A DNA stretch of 64,000 nt from Microbacterium kyungheense (GCF_006783905.1 NZ_VFPE01000002.1:248001-312000), one strand, 5' to 3'; counted from the first letter of the stretch, positions 43,692 to 53,736 are shown. Numbers and translations: made by a program. Notes: a model not told the origin generated them from the sequence alone.

Positions 43692-44474
43692 TCAGCCGGC
43701 GAGTTCGTGGAGCAGGAACGCGCCGAGGAAGCCGATCGTCGCCCACAGGCCGGTGAGGGCGTGCTGCTCGTCGAACGCCTCGGGGATCATCGTGTTGCAC
43801 ACCATCGCGAGCAGGCCGCCCGCGGCGATCGTCGTGATGAGAGCGATGAGGCTCGGCGAGGCCGACTGGAACGCCACGAACCCCAGCACCGACGCGACGA
43901 CGGTCACGAGCGCGATGCCGCACCACAGCAGCGCCACGTAGCGTCCGGAGCTGCCGCCGCGCTTCAGTGCGGCGGTGGACCCGAGGCCCTCGGGGAAGTT
44001 GCTGATCGCGATCGCCGCAACGATCGGGATGCTGATGCCGCCCTGCAGCACCGACAGGCCCATCACGATGGATTCCGGGATGCCGTCGATGAGCGCCCCC
44101 ACCGCGATCACGAGGCCCGCGCCGCCCGCCACCCCGGCGCCGCCGGCACGCCGGGCGACGATGTTCGCGCTGCCGTCGCCGTCGACGCCGGCGACGGGCT
44201 TGCGCTTCCTCGGCCGGGAGATGAGCTGATCCGCGACGATGTACAGGATCGCCCCGCCCAGGAAGCCCACGGTGGTCGGAACCAGTCCGCCGTCGTCGGC
44301 GGCCTCCTCGACGAGCTCGAACGCCAGCGTCGAGATCAGCACGCCGGCGCCCAGCGCCATGATGCCGGCGACGACGCGCTGCGGGATGTCGACGAACCAC
44401 GCCACCCCCGCCCCGACGAGCAGCGTCCCGCCGCCGATGAGGCCGCTCAGCGCGGCGAGCCAGAGACCCTCCAT
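43692..44474 (-). CDS. ZIP-family metal transporter
   Basis: The 260-residue protein has eight likely membrane segments. The two metal-binding helices are GALIDGIPESIVMGLSVLQG and IAISNFPEGLGSTAALKRGG, the paired TM4/TM5 signature of ZIP transporters, where the more usual first histidine is Asp here. The linker RPRKRKPVAGVDGDG lies between TM3 and TM4. It imports divalent metal, or may export it in some bacterial members. It is the first gene of a two-gene unit with the P-type ATPase. Confidence 0.9.
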   Translation of the reverse strand: MEGLWLAALSGLIGGGTLLVGAGVAWFVDIPQRVVAGIMALGAGVLISTLAFELVEEAADDGGLVPTTVGFLGGAILYIVADQLISRPRKRKPVAGVDGDGSANIVARRAGGAGVAGGAGLVIAVGALIDGIPESIVMGLSVLQGGISIPIVAAIAISNFPEGLGSTAALKRGGSSGRYVALLWCGIALVTVVASVLGFVAFQSASPSLIALITTIAAGGLLAMVCNTMIPEAFDEQHALTGLWATIGFLGAFLLHELAG

Positions 44475-44511
44475 GGCGTCAACCTAGCGGGCCCTGGTCG
44501 CCGCGCCGGGA

Positions 44512-46104
44512 TCACACCGCCGCGGTCTCGCGGGCGCGCAGATCCTTGCGGAGGATCTTGCCGGCGGTGGACTTCGGGATCGCGTCGATGAACTCGACGC
44601 GACGCACCTTCTTGTGCGGCGCGACCTGCTCGGCCACGAACGCCATCACCTCGTCCTCGGTCAGTCCGGACTCGGGAGCGGCGACGATGAACGCCTTCGG
44701 GATCTCCTGCTTGTCGTCGTCGAGGACGCCGATGACGGCGGCATCCATCACCTTCGGATGGCTGAGCAGCAGCGCCTCGAGCTCGGCGGGAGCGATCTGG
44801 TAGCCCTTGTACTTGATGAGCTCCTTCACCCGGTCCACGATCGAGAAGTAGCCGCCCTCGTGGTAGACCGCGACGTCGCCGGTGTGGAGGAACCCGTCCG
44901 CGTCGAGCGTCTCGGCCGTCGCATCGGGCTTGTTGAGGTAGCCGAGCATGACGTTCGGTCCCTTGACCCACAGTTCGCCCGGCTTCGTCACGCCGTCGGG
45001 CCCGATCTCGGTGATCTCTTCGCCGGTCTCGGTGTCGACGAGCTTGTTGACCGTGTTCGGCAGCATCCCGCCCACCGAGCTGACCGGCTCGTCGTCACGT
45101 CCGTAGTACATCGCGTGCGACACCGGGCTCAGCTCGCTCATGCCATAGCCCTGCAGGAACCGGGCGTGGATGCGGCGTCCGGCGACCTCGGCGGTCTCGC
45201 CGTCCAGCGGCGCGGCGCCCGAGAAGACGGTGTGCACGCTCGAGATGTCGAACTGGTCCACGATCGGGTGCTTGGCGAGGGCCACCGCGATGGGCGGCGC
45301 GATGTACAGGTACGTGCACTGGTACTTCTGGATGTTGGTGAGGAACTCGACGAGGTCGAACTTCGCCATCGTGACCAGGCTCGCCCGTTTGCGCAGCGCG
45401 AGGTTCAGCAGCACCGTCATGCCGTAGATGTGGAAGAACGGCAGCACCGCCAGCACGCGGTCCGAGGCATCCAGGTTCATGTTGGGCACGCACTGCGCGA
45501 CGTTCGCCACCAGGTTGCGGTGCGACAGCATGACCCCCTTGGGGATGCCGGTCGTGCCCGACGAGTACGGCAGCACCGCGACGTGCGTCGCCGGGTCGAA
45601 TGACACCTCGGGCGCGGGGGATCCCTCGGTGAGCAGTTCGCGCAGATTCGGGTGGCCGGCCGCGCCGTCCAGCACGATGACCCGCTCGTGGGGGATGCCG
45701 ACGGCCTCGGCCGCCGCGACGGCCTGGGGGAGAAGGGGGCTGACCGTCACGAGCCAGGTGGCGCCGGCATCCTTCAGCTGCTTCTCGATCTCGCCCGCCG
45801 TGTACAGCGAATTGATCGTCGTCACCGTCGCTCCGGCGCGCAGGATGCCGTGGAACACCGTCGCGAACGCGGGCACGTTCGGGCACAGCAGCCCCACGAC
45901 GGTGTCGAGCCCGACGCCGCGCGCGGCGAGCGCTCCGGCGAACAGGTCGATCTGCATCCGCAGCGCACCGTACGTCGTCTCGGCGCCCGTCGCCGGATCG
46001 ACGAGGGCGACGCGGCCGAGGTCCTCGTCGGTCAGCGTCGCGAACAGGTAGTCGTAGACGCTGAGTTCGGGGATCTCGACATCGGGATGGGTACTGGTGA
46101 ACAC
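44512..46104 (-). CDS. Acyl-CoA ligase (4-coumarate-CoA ligase-like)
   Basis: The 530-residue protein is an adenylate-forming enzyme. Motif A3 is LPYSSGTTGIPKGVMLSHRN, with GYGMSELSPVSHAM, LHTGDVAVYHEGGYFSIVDR, VKELIKYKGYQIAPAELEAL and the C-terminal lysine in PKSTAGKILRKDLR. It activates an aromatic or fatty acid with ATP and joins it to CoA. The substrate pocket cannot be read by eye. The GTG at 46104 has an excellent AAAGGAGA site, and a longer upstream reading is unlikely. It stands alone. Confidence 0.92.
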   Translation of the reverse strand: MFTSTHPDVEIPELSVYDYLFATLTDEDLGRVALVDPATGAETTYGALRMQIDLFAGALAARGVGLDTVVGLLCPNVPAFATVFHGILRAGATVTTINSLYTAGEIEKQLKDAGATWLVTVSPLLPQAVAAAEAVGIPHERVIVLDGAAGHPNLRELLTEGSPAPEVSFDPATHVAVLPYSSGTTGIPKGVMLSHRNLVANVAQCVPNMNLDASDRVLAVLPFFHIYGMTVLLNLALRKRASLVTMAKFDLVEFLTNIQKYQCTYLYIAPPIAVALAKHPIVDQFDISSVHTVFSGAAPLDGETAEVAGRRIHARFLQGYGMSELSPVSHAMYYGRDDEPVSSVGGMLPNTVNKLVDTETGEEITEIGPDGVTKPGELWVKGPNVMLGYLNKPDATAETLDADGFLHTGDVAVYHEGGYFSIVDRVKELIKYKGYQIAPAELEALLLSHPKVMDAAVIGVLDDDKQEIPKAFIVAAPESGLTEDEVMAFVAEQVAPHKKVRRVEFIDAIPKSTAGKILRKDLRARETAAV

Positions 46105-46209
46105 CGGATCTCCTTTGATCGGTACGGGTCGCGCGGCGCGGGTTCCGCCCATCATGCCACTTCGCGCGGCGACTGTGGAACGCGATCCCGTATCGGGTGG
46201 GACGCGGTG

Positions 46210-47286
46210 TCAGGCGAGCACAGCCTGCCGTCCGCCCGCAGCGAGCCGTTCGGCCGCCAGACCCTCGGCGGCCTCCAGCGGCGTCACGCCCCGCGCCTCG
46301 GCCTCGTCGAAGATGCGGCGCACGGTGTCGCCGATCTGCGCGACGCGGCCCATGATCTCGGCGCGCGTGCCGCGCTGCTTCGCCTCGAGGTCGAGGTAGA
46401 TCACGCCGCCGGCGTTCACGACGAAGTCGGGGGCGTAGAGGATGCCGCGCCCGGCGAGGCGCGAGGCTCCGCTGTGGTCGGCCAGCGGGTTGTTCGCCGG
46501 CCCGCACACCGCCTTCGCGTCGAGCGCATCGATGACCTCGTCGGTGAGGAGGCCGCCGATGCCCGCAGGAACGAACACGTCGGCGGGGACCAGGTGCTCC
46601 GACCCCGGCTCCGCCCACGCCGCGCCGAGCTCGACGGCGAGGTCGCGCTTGGCAGGGTTGACGTCGGTCACGGTGAGCTGCGCCCCCTCGGCCGACAGGC
46701 GCACGGCCAGGCGGCTGCCCACCTGCCCGAGACCGGAGATCGTGATGCGCCGCCCGGCGACGTCGGCGGTGCCCGCGACACGCTCCAGCGTGGCCCGCAG
46801 CGACTCGTACACGCCGAGGCTCGTGGGACCGGCGGGCTCGCCCGACCCGCCCACCGCATCGGGCAGGCCGACGACGTGCTCGGTGCGCTCGCGGACGACG
46901 AGCATGTCGTCCGTCGTCGAGCCCACGTCCTCGGCCGTGCGGTACAGCCCGTGCAGCGACTCGACGGCGTCGCCCAGGTCGAGGAACGCGTCACGACGGC
47001 GGTCGTCGTCCAGCACCGTGCCCGGCGGCAGCGCGATCACGGACTTGCCGCCGCCCGCGTCGAGTCCGGCGGCCGCGTTCTTGAGCGTCATCGCGGCGGA
47101 CAGCCGCAGGGCGTCGCCGAGAGCGTCGCTCCAGTGGGGGTACGTCCACAGCCGCGCCCCGCCGAGTGCGGAGCCGAGCACCGAGGAGTGCAGCGCGACG
47201 GTGATGAACAGGCCGCTGCGTCGTCCCGTGATCACCTCCACCCGTTCGTGCGCGAAATCGGGCAGGGGCAGGGTGGTGTGCGTCAT
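46210..47286 (-). CDS. Glu/Leu/Phe/Val-type amino-acid dehydrogenase
   Basis: The 358-residue protein has the catalytic-domain segment MTLKNAAAGLDAGGGKSVIA with the lysine of the family, a DVGSTTDDMLVVRERTEHVV region, the Rossmann fold GLGQVGSRLAVRLSAEGAQL and GPANNPLADHSGASRLAGRG. It is shorter than glutamate dehydrogenases and matches leucine, valine or phenylalanine dehydrogenases. It deaminates a branched or aromatic amino acid with NAD(P)+. The ATG at 47286 has GGAAG upstream. Position next to an acyl-CoA ligase gene may hint at amino-acid catabolism. Confidence 0.9.
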   Translation of the reverse strand: MTHTTLPLPDFAHERVEVITGRRSGLFITVALHSSVLGSALGGARLWTYPHWSDALGDALRLSAAMTLKNAAAGLDAGGGKSVIALPPGTVLDDDRRRDAFLDLGDAVESLHGLYRTAEDVGSTTDDMLVVRERTEHVVGLPDAVGGSGEPAGPTSLGVYESLRATLERVAGTADVAGRRITISGLGQVGSRLAVRLSAEGAQLTVTDVNPAKRDLAVELGAAWAEPGSEHLVPADVFVPAGIGGLLTDEVIDALDAKAVCGPANNPLADHSGASRLAGRGILYAPDFVVNAGGVIYLDLEAKQRGTRAEIMGRVAQIGDTVRRIFDEAEARGVTPLEAAEGLAAERLAAGGRQAVLA

Positions 47287-47504
47287 TGCGTGCTTCCTTC
47301 GGCGGGCTTCGTGGGCCGCGGGGTGTGCTGAGAGCGCGGGTGGCGCGTCGCAGCGGATGACGCTGCGTCGCGGCATCCACTTTCATTTCACACCGATGCT
47401 GCGGATTGTTCAACCGTGCGTCCGGCGATTGGGCAGATCGCGCGGTCTCGCGGGCAGGCGATGCGCAGGCCGCCGCAGAGTGCGCCGCTCGTTAGGCTGT
47501 CGCC

Positions 47505-47978
47505 GTGACCGTCCTCCCCGCACGCAGTCAGCTCGTCCACGACGCCCTCCGCGCCGCCGGGATCCCGGGCGACATCGTCGTCCTTCCGGATGCCGCCGCC
47601 ACGGCCGTCCTCGCTGCCGAGGCGCTCGGGGTCGAGGTCGGCGCCATCGCCAACAGCCTCGTCTTCATGTGCGACGGCGAGCCGCTGCTCGTGATGACCA
47701 GCGGTGCGCACCGCGTCGACACGGCGGCGCTTGCCGAGCGCCTCGGACGCGGCAGGATCCAGCGCGCGAACCCCGAACAGGTCCGCGAGGCCACCGGGCA
47801 GGCGATCGGCGGCGTCGCGCCGGCGGGCCACCCCGCGCCGCTCACGACGGTCGTCGACGAGGAGCTCGCGCGGTACCCCGAGATCTGGGCTGCGGGCGGC
47901 ACGCCACACACCGTCTTCCCGCTGACCTACGACGAGCTCGTGCGCCTCACCGGCGGCACGGTGTCGAAAGTCGACTGA
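47505..47978 (+). CDS. YbaK/EbsC-family aminoacyl-tRNA deacylase-like protein
   Basis: The 157-residue protein has the fold of YbaK/ProX editing domains: LVHDALRAAGIPGDIVVLPD, AAEALGVEVGAIANSLVF, then GEPLLVMTSGAHRVDTAALA, and the Gly-rich GVAPAGHPAPL. The conserved lysine of YbaK (K46 in E. coli, in a KTL or KSL setting) appears as Asn50 here. Editing of mischarged tRNA may therefore use another residue or a different substrate. The start is GTG at 47505. It converges with the IclR regulator and is unlinked in function. Confidence 0.85.
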   Translation: MTVLPARSQLVHDALRAAGIPGDIVVLPDAAATAVLAAEALGVEVGAIANSLVFMCDGEPLLVMTSGAHRVDTAALAERLGRGRIQRANPEQVREATGQAIGGVAPAGHPAPLTTVVDEELARYPEIWAAGGTPHTVFPLTYDELVRLTGGTVSKVD

Positions 47979-47981
47979 CGC

Positions 47982-48776
47982 CTACGCCGGCCTGGCTCGC
48001 CCGATGCGGCGCTCGAGCTCGACCGCGGCAGCTGCGGCACGCGCCGCGAGCTCGTCGGCGCGGGCGTCGGCGTCGTCCGCGGGCCAGGTCAGCGCGATCG
48101 CCGCGACGGGCCAGTCCGACGTCTCGCGCACGGCGACACCGACCGAGCGCATGCCCAGGGTGACCTCGCCGTCTTCGTGCGCGAAGCCGCGCGTGCGCAC
48201 CTCGCGCAGCAGGTCGCGCAGCTCGCGAGGGCTGCGCGGACCGCGGCCCGTGCGATCGGCGAAGGCCGCCGCGTCGGGGAACAGGGCGCGCACCTGCTCG
48301 CGGGGGAGCGCTGCGAGCATCGCCCGGCCGGTCGCGGTCAGGTGCGCGGGCAGGCGCACGCCCACGTCCGTCACGAGCGCGGGCCGGCGCGGCGCGCGCT
48401 CCTCGACGATGTACAGCACATCGCGACCGTGCATGACGGCGAGGTGCGCGCTCTCGCCCGTGCGATCCGCGAGTTCGGCGAGCACCGGGCGCCCGAGCCG
48501 CGCGAGAGGCTCCTGACGCGAGTAGCCCCCGGCGAGCTCGAACGCCGCGATGCCGAGGGCCCACCGCCGATCCTCGGGCAGGTGCACGACGAACTGGTGC
48601 TGCTGCAGCGTCGCGAGCAGGTGATAGACGGTCGAGCGGGGAAGGCCGAGCGCCGTGGCGATCGTGCGCGCGGGTGCGGGCCCGCGCTGACGGGCGAGGA
48701 ACGACAGGATCCGCAGCGTCTGATCGGCCGCCGGCACTTGCGGCCGGTGCACCGTCGACGCGTTGTCTGGGATCAC
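47982..48776 (-). CDS. IclR-family regulator, probably of hut genes
   Basis: The 264-residue protein has the IclR winged helix at about 15-75 (TLRILSFLARQRGPAPARTI, ATALGLPRSTVYHLLATLQQ) and the effector domain, ending in a long Ala-rich helix (about 235-264). The effector pocket segment is RRPALVTDVGVRLPAHLTATG, and the glycine-serine loop MLAALPREQVRALFP follows. It diverges from hutH and probably controls it. The start is unsure: GTG at 48776 or GTG at 48812. I kept 48776, because the extra residues are not family-like. Confidence 0.85.
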   Translation of the reverse strand: MIPDNASTVHRPQVPAADQTLRILSFLARQRGPAPARTIATALGLPRSTVYHLLATLQQHQFVVHLPEDRRWALGIAAFELAGGYSRQEPLARLGRPVLAELADRTGESAHLAVMHGRDVLYIVEERAPRRPALVTDVGVRLPAHLTATGRAMLAALPREQVRALFPDAAAFADRTGRGPRSPRELRDLLREVRTRGFAHEDGEVTLGMRSVGVAVRETSDWPVAAIALTWPADDADARADELAARAAAAAVELERRIGRARPA

Positions 48777-48781
48777 AGACA
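48764..48781. promoter_or_regulatory. Candidate IclR operator between the regulator gene and hutH
   Basis: TGTCT and AGACA form an inverted repeat (TGTCTGGGATCACAGACA) in the divergent region, overlapping the assumed start of the regulator gene. It is the best palindrome near both starts. The regulator contact is inferred from position alone. Confidence 0.4.
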
Positions 48782-48834
48782 CAGGATGGCACGAGCCGCT
48801 GTCCTCCGCCACGCGCCCGGTGTGGAATCAGAGC

Positions 48835-50421
48835 ATGACCACTGAGCTTGTCGAAACGGTGGGGCTCCCCGTCACGGTCGGCGCCGCACCCCTGCGCCCC
48901 GCAGACGTCGTCGCCGTCGCCCGCCACGGAGCGCGCGTCCAGATCGCGCCCGAGGCGCTGGCGCGTGTCGCCGCCACCCGCGCCCTCGTCGAAGGGCTCG
49001 CCGACGACCCGGAACCGCACTACGGCATCTCGACCGGCTTCGGCGCGCTCGCCACGACGTTCATCGCCCCGGAGCGCCGACTGCAGCTGCAGGCGAGCCT
49101 CATCCGCTCGCACGCCGCCGGCACCGGACCCGAGGTGGAGCGCGAGGTCGTCCGCGCCCTCATGCTGCTGCGGCTGCAGACGCTCGCCACCGGGCACACC
49201 GGCGTGCGGCCTGTCGTCGTCGAGACGTACGCGGCGATGCTCGACGCCGGTATCACGCCGATCGTCCGCGAGTACGGCTCACTCGGCTGCTCGGGGGACC
49301 TCGCGCCGCTCGCGCATGTGGCGCTCGCCGCGATGGGCGAGGGGCGCGTGCGGGTGCTTCGACAGGCTCAGCAACCGGATGAGGCGGTCGAGATGGATGC
49401 CGCCGATGCGCTGGGTGCGGCATCCATCGCTCCGCTCGTGCTGCGCGAGAAAGAGGGGCTCGCCCTCATCAACGGCACCGACGGCATGCTCGGGATGCTG
49501 CTGCTCGGACTGCACGACCTGTCGGTGCTGCTGGACACCGCCGACGTCGCAGCCGCCATGTCGGTCGAGTCGCAGCTCGGAACGGACGCCGTGTTCGCCG
49601 CCGACCTGCAGGCGCTGCGACCGCAGATCGGCCAGGCCGTGTCGGCCGCCAACCTGCGGGCGGTGCTCGCCGGGTCGCCGATCGTCGCGTCGCACCGCGA
49701 CCCCGCCGTGTGCACGCGCGTGCAGGATGCCTACTCGCTGCGCTGCTCGCCGCAGGTGCACGGCGCCGCGCGCGACACCGCCGATCACGCGGCGCTGATC
49801 GCATCGCGCGAGCTGGCCGCGGCCATCGACAACCCCGTCATCACCGACGACGGACGCGTCGAGTCCAACGGCAACTTCCACGGCGCCCCGGTCGCCTATG
49901 TGCTGGACTTCCTCGCGATCGCGGTCGCCGACGTCGCGAGCATCTCGGAGCGCCGCACGGATCGCGCGCTCGACCGCACCCGCAGCAACGGGCTGCCGCC
50001 GTTCCTGGCAGACGAGGTCGGCGTCGACTCGGGCCTCATGATCGCCCAGTACGCGGCAGCCGGGATCGTGTCCGAGCTCAAGCGTCTGGCGGTGCCGGCA
50101 TCCGTCGACTCGATCCCGTCGTCCGCGATGCAGGAGGACCACGTCTCGATGGGCTGGGCGGCCGCCCGCAAGCTCCGACGCGCGCTCGACGGGCTCGCCC
50201 GCGTGCTCGCGATCGAGGTGCTCACCGGGGCACGCGCCCTCGACCTGCGCGCGCCGCTGCAGCCGGGCGCCGCCACCGGCGCCGTGCGCGACCTCGTACG
50301 CACGGTCGCCGGCGGCCCCGGACCCGACCGGTTCCTGTCCGTCGAGATGGAGGCCGTGACCGCGCTCGTCGCGTCGGGCGCCGTCGCGCGGGCGGCCCTG
50401 CAAACCACCACGAAGGAGTGA
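48835..50421 (+). CDS. hutH: Histidine ammonia-lyase
   Basis: The 528-residue protein carries the MIO-forming tripeptide as C152-S153-G154 ([14 protein letters not shown]); Ala-Ser-Gly is the more common form, and Cys-Ser-Gly is known in relatives. [51 protein letters not shown] and [20 protein letters not shown] are standard HAL motifs. It deaminates histidine to urocanate. The start is ATG at 48835. Two short dispersed-repeat fragments lie in frame inside the gene, at residues 2-8 and 174-181. hutU follows with a two-base gap. Confidence 0.96.
   Translation: MTTELVETVGLPVTVGAAPLRPADVVAVARHGARVQIAPEALARVAATRALVEGLADDPEPHYGISTGFGALATTFIAPERRLQLQASLIRSHAAGTGPEVEREVVRALMLLRLQTLATGHTGVRPVVVETYAAMLDAGITPIVREYGSLGCSGDLAPLAHVALAAMGEGRVRVLRQAQQPDEAVEMDAADALGAASIAPLVLREKEGLALINGTDGMLGMLLLGLHDLSVLLDTADVAAAMSVESQLGTDAVFAADLQALRPQIGQAVSAANLRAVLAGSPIVASHRDPAVCTRVQDAYSLRCSPQVHGAARDTADHAALIASRELAAAIDNPVITDDGRVESNGNFHGAPVAYVLDFLAIAVADVASISERRTDRALDRTRSNGLPPFLADEVGVDSGLMIAQYAAAGIVSELKRLAVPASVDSIPSSAMQEDHVSMGWAAARKLRRALDGLARVLAIEVLTGARALDLRAPLQPGAATGAVRDLVRTVAGGPGPDRFLSVEMEAVTALVASGAVARAALQTTTKE
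48840..48857 (+). repeat. Dispersed-repeat fragment in hutH, 5' copy
   Basis: CACTGAGCTTGTCGAAAC resembles a short dispersed repeat seen between genes in many high-GC actinobacteria (GAGCTTGTCGAAA core). Here it encodes TTELVET at the start of HutH. An inverted copy lies at 49356-49376. The family recognition is from memory. Confidence 0.5.
49356..49376 (-). repeat. Dispersed-repeat fragment in hutH, internal copy
   Basis: The minus strand here reads GGTTGCTGAGCCTGTCGAAG (and one more base), matching the 5' copy in the opposite orientation with one changed base. It adds or replaces about eight residues (LRQAQQPD) in a surface-loop region of HutH without breaking the frame. Confidence 0.5.
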
Positions 50422-50423
50422 CG

Positions 50424-52127
50424 ATGACCACCGCCGACACCACCACCGAGAGCCCGCGGGGCCTCGGCGAGCACGCCGTCCGCGCCCCGCGCGGACCCGA
50501 GCGCACCGCCAAGAGCTGGGGCGCCGAGGCCGCCAAGCGCATGCTCATGAACAACCTCGACCCCGAGGTCGCCGAGCACCCCGAAGACCTCGTCGTGTAC
50601 GGCGGCACCGGCCGTGCCGCGCGCTCGTGGGAGGCGTACGACGCGATCGTGCGCACCCTCGACGAGCTCGAGCCCGACGAGACGCTGCTCGTGCAGTCGG
50701 GCAAGCCGGTCGGCGTGTTCCGCACGCACGAGTGGGCGCCGCGCGTGCTCATCGCCAACTCGAACCTCGTGGGCGACTGGGCCACGTGGCCCGAGTTCCG
50801 CCGCCTCGAGGCGCTGGGGCTCACGATGTACGGCCAGATGACCGCCGGGTCGTGGATCTACATCGGCACGCAGGGGATCCTGCAGGGCACCTATGAGACC
50901 TTCGCAGCCGTCGCCCGCTCGCTCGGGCGCGACGACCTGTCGGGCACGCTCACCCTCACCGGCGGTGCCGGGGGGATGGGCGGAGCGCAGCCTCTCGCGG
51001 TGACCCTCAACGGCGGGGCGGTGCTCATCGTCGACGTCGACGAGTCCCGCCTGGCCCGCCGCGTCCAGCACGGGTACCTCGACGAGTACACGACCGACCT
51101 CGATGCCGCGCTGGCCCGGGTGGTCGCCGCGAAGGAGGCCGGCGAGGCTCGCAGCGTCGGCGTCGTCGGGAACGCCGCCGAGGTCTTCGGCGACGTCCTG
51201 CTCCGTCAGCGGGCCGGTGAGCTCGCCGTCGACATCGTCACCGACCAGACGAGCGCGCACGACCCGCTCGCTTACCTGCCCGTCGGCATCGCCTTCGCGG
51301 ATTGGAAGGCCGAGGCATCCCGCGATCCCGAGGGCTTCACCGCCCGGGCGCGGGGCAGCATGGCCAAGCACGTCGCCGCCATGGTCGGCTTCCAGGATGC
51401 CGGGGCCGAGGTCTTCGACTACGGCAACTCGATCCGCGCCGAGGCGAAGCTGGGCGGCTTCGAGCGGGCGTTCGAGTTTCCCGGCTTCGTGCCCGCGTAC
51501 ATCCGCCCGCAGTTCGCGGAGGGCCGCGGCCCGTTCCGCTGGGTGGCGCTGTCGGGCGACCCCGAAGACATCCGCAAGACCGACGAGGCCGTCAAGGCGC
51601 TGTTCCCCGACAACGCGGGGCTCGTGCGCTGGCTCGACAAGGCCGGCGACGCCGTGCACTTCGAGGGGCTCCCGGCCCGCATCTGCTGGCTGGGGTACAA
51701 GGAGCGCCACCTCGCCGGGCTGAAGTTCAACGAGATGGTCGCCTCGGGCGAGCTCGCGGGCCCGATCGTGATCGGCCGCGACCACCTGGATGCCGGCTCG
51801 GTCGCCTCGCCCTACCGCGAGACGGAAGCCATGGCGGACGGCTCCGATGCGATCGCCGACTGGCCGCTGCTCAACGCGCTGCTCAACACCGCGTCCGGCG
51901 CGTCGTGGGTCTCGATCCACCACGGCGGCGGCGTCGGCATCGGGCGCAGCATCCACGCCGGCCAGGTCACCGTCGCCGACGGCACGCCGCTGGCGGCCGA
52001 GAAGCTGGAGCGCGTGCTCACCAACGATCCCGGCACCGGCGTCATGCGGCACGTCGACGCCGGGTACGACCGGGCGAAGGAGGTCGCCCGCGAGCGCGGC
52101 CTCACCGTGCCGATGCTGGGGGAGTGA
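50424..52127 (+). CDS. hutU: Urocanate hydratase
   Basis: The 567-residue protein has [80 protein letters not shown] and [20 protein letters not shown], all hallmark urocanase segments. The catalytic cysteine region is [20 protein letters not shown]. It hydrates urocanate using NAD+ as an electrophile. ATG at 50424 follows AAGGAG, overlapping the hutH stop area. It is slightly longer at its N-terminus than typical enzymes, by a low-complexity stretch of about 20 residues. Confidence 0.97.
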   Translation: MTTADTTTESPRGLGEHAVRAPRGPERTAKSWGAEAAKRMLMNNLDPEVAEHPEDLVVYGGTGRAARSWEAYDAIVRTLDELEPDETLLVQSGKPVGVFRTHEWAPRVLIANSNLVGDWATWPEFRRLEALGLTMYGQMTAGSWIYIGTQGILQGTYETFAAVARSLGRDDLSGTLTLTGGAGGMGGAQPLAVTLNGGAVLIVDVDESRLARRVQHGYLDEYTTDLDAALARVVAAKEAGEARSVGVVGNAAEVFGDVLLRQRAGELAVDIVTDQTSAHDPLAYLPVGIAFADWKAEASRDPEGFTARARGSMAKHVAAMVGFQDAGAEVFDYGNSIRAEAKLGGFERAFEFPGFVPAYIRPQFAEGRGPFRWVALSGDPEDIRKTDEAVKALFPDNAGLVRWLDKAGDAVHFEGLPARICWLGYKERHLAGLKFNEMVASGELAGPIVIGRDHLDAGSVASPYRETEAMADGSDAIADWPLLNALLNTASGASWVSIHHGGGVGIGRSIHAGQVTVADGTPLAAEKLERVLTNDPGTGVMRHVDAGYDRAKEVARERGLTVPMLGE

Positions 52128-52132
52128 GCCCC

Positions 52133-53302
52133 GTGACTGCGACGCTCATCACCGGCATCGGCGAGCTGACCACCAACGTCGCCCGTGACGGCGACGCGCT
52201 CGGCACGTTGCGCGACGCCGCGGTGCTCCTCGAGGGCGACCGCATCGCGTGGGTCGGACCCGCGTCGGATGCGCCGCTCGCCGGCGGGGTGAGAACCGTG
52301 GATGCCGGCGGCCGGGCCGTCATCCCCGGCTTCGTCGACAGCCACACGCACCTCGTGTTCGGGGGCGACCGCACGGACGAGTTCGAGGCCCGCATGATGG
52401 GGACGCCGTATGCGGCCGGCGGCATACGACGGACCGTCGCCGCGACCCGGGCAGCGAGCGACGAAGAGCTCCGGGCGCGACTGAAGGGGTTCACCCGTGA
52501 GCTGCACGCGCAGGGGACGACGACGTTCGAGGTCAAGACCGGTTACGGGCTGACAGTCGCCGACGAGGCGCGGCTGGCGCGGATCGCGGCCGAGGCCACG
52601 TCCGAGGTGACGTATCTCGGCGCGCACGTCGTGCCCGCCGAGTACGCCGATCGCCGAGAGGAGTACGTCGACCTGGTGTGCGACGAGATGCTGCGGGCAT
52701 GCGCGCCGCACGTCCGCTGGATCGACGTGTTCTGCGAGCGCGGGGCGTTCACTCCTGAAGAGTCCCGCCGCATCCTCGCGGCGGGCGTCGCTCACGGGCT
52801 GCTGCCGCGCGTGCACGGCAACCAGCTCGGACCCGGCGGTGGAGTGCAGCTCGCGGTCGCCATGGGCGCCGCATCCGTCGACCACTGCACCTACCTGTCG
52901 GATGAGGACGTCGCAGCGCTCGCCGCCGGCGACACCGTCGCAACGCTGCTGCCCGGAGTCGAGTTCTCGACGCGGCAGCCCTACCCCGACGCCCGGCGCC
53001 TTCTCGACGCAGGGGTGACGGTGGCGCTGGCCAGCGACTGCAACCCCGGGTCGAGCTTCACCAGCTCGATGCCGCTCATGATCGCTCTCGCCGTGCGCGA
53101 GATGGGCTTGACCCCGGCAGAGGCGGTGTGGGCGGCGACCGCCGGAGGAGCACGCGCGCTGCGCCGCACCGACGTGGGCGCGCTCGCCCCCGGCACGCGC
53201 GCCGATCTCGTGATGCTCGACGCGCCCACGCGCGTGCATCTCGCGTACCGCCCCGGCGTGCCCCTCGTACACGGGGTGTGGCTCGGCGGCGACCGGCTGT
53301 GA
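52133..53302 (+). CDS. hutI: Imidazolonepropionase
   Basis: The 389-residue protein of the amidohydrolase superfamily has the metal pair in [20 protein letters not shown] and segments [55 protein letters not shown] and [20 protein letters not shown]. It opens imidazolonepropionate to formiminoglutamate. GTG at 52133 has a GGGGGAG site 5' to it; a GTG at 52124 overlapping the hutU stop is possible. It ends the hutHUI run; the final gene hutG is 3.5 kb further on. Confidence 0.95.
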   Translation: MTATLITGIGELTTNVARDGDALGTLRDAAVLLEGDRIAWVGPASDAPLAGGVRTVDAGGRAVIPGFVDSHTHLVFGGDRTDEFEARMMGTPYAAGGIRRTVAATRAASDEELRARLKGFTRELHAQGTTTFEVKTGYGLTVADEARLARIAAEATSEVTYLGAHVVPAEYADRREEYVDLVCDEMLRACAPHVRWIDVFCERGAFTPEESRRILAAGVAHGLLPRVHGNQLGPGGGVQLAVAMGAASVDHCTYLSDEDVAALAAGDTVATLLPGVEFSTRQPYPDARRLLDAGVTVALASDCNPGSSFTSSMPLMIALAVREMGLTPAEAVWAATAGGARALRRTDVGALAPGTRADLVMLDAPTRVHLAYRPGVPLVHGVWLGGDRL

Positions 53303-53350
53303 CCCCGGCGCCCCTTGTTCATCCGCATCCGGGCGCAGCAGCGGGGTCAC
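53299..53350 (+). terminator. Hairpin at the end of hutI
   Basis: GTGACCCCG (53299-53307) pairs with CGGGGTCAC (53342-53350). A second inner stem, GGCGCC with GGGCGC, lies in between with one mismatch. The stem begins at the last codons of hutI. It separates the hut operon from the repeat array. Confidence 0.5.
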
Positions 53351-53363
53351 TCTGAGAACGCGT

Positions 53364-53736
53364 TGAACTTCCGGTTCACACGTTGTGGATGCTGAACTTC
53401 CGGGTCACATGCTGTGGATGCTGAACTTCCGGGTCACATGCTGTGGATGCTGAACTTCCGGGTCACATGCTGTGGATGCTGAACTTCCGGGTCACATGTC
53501 GATAGTCGAGGCCACGTGTGAAGCCGGAAGTTCTGTGATGCGTGCGAACCAGAGGTTCAACGATGCGCGCGGGCGGTCCGACGCATGTGAACCGGAGGTT
53601 CAGCGATGTGCGCGGGCGTGATGCCGACGACGCGTCCGAACCCGAGGTTCAACGATGAGCGCGGGCGGTCCGACGCGTGTGAACCGCAGGTTCAGTGGTC
53701 CCAGATGGGACTCGATACGCGCGAGCCGGAAGTTCA
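53364..53736. repeat. Array of eleven semi-palindromic repeats in two opposed blocks
   Basis: Block one is five tandem copies with a 29-bp period, starting at 53364, 53393, 53422, 53451 and 53480. The core is TGAACTTCCGG(G/T)TCACA and the spacer is TGCTGTGGATGC. Block two holds six copies in the reverse sense: 53519-53534, 53545-53559, 53588-53602, 53637-53651, 53680-53694 and 53722-53736. The type is TGAACCGGAGGTTCA, itself a palindrome TGAACC/GGTTCA around three bases. An 18-bp spacer piece is repeated exactly at 53567-53584 and 53659-53676. No gene is supported in this gap of about 540 bp. Confidence 0.85.

Noticed and set aside
53364-53736. CRISPR array
   Set aside because: Units in the first block are nearly identical including the spacer, the second block is inverted, spacers are short, and no cas gene is near.
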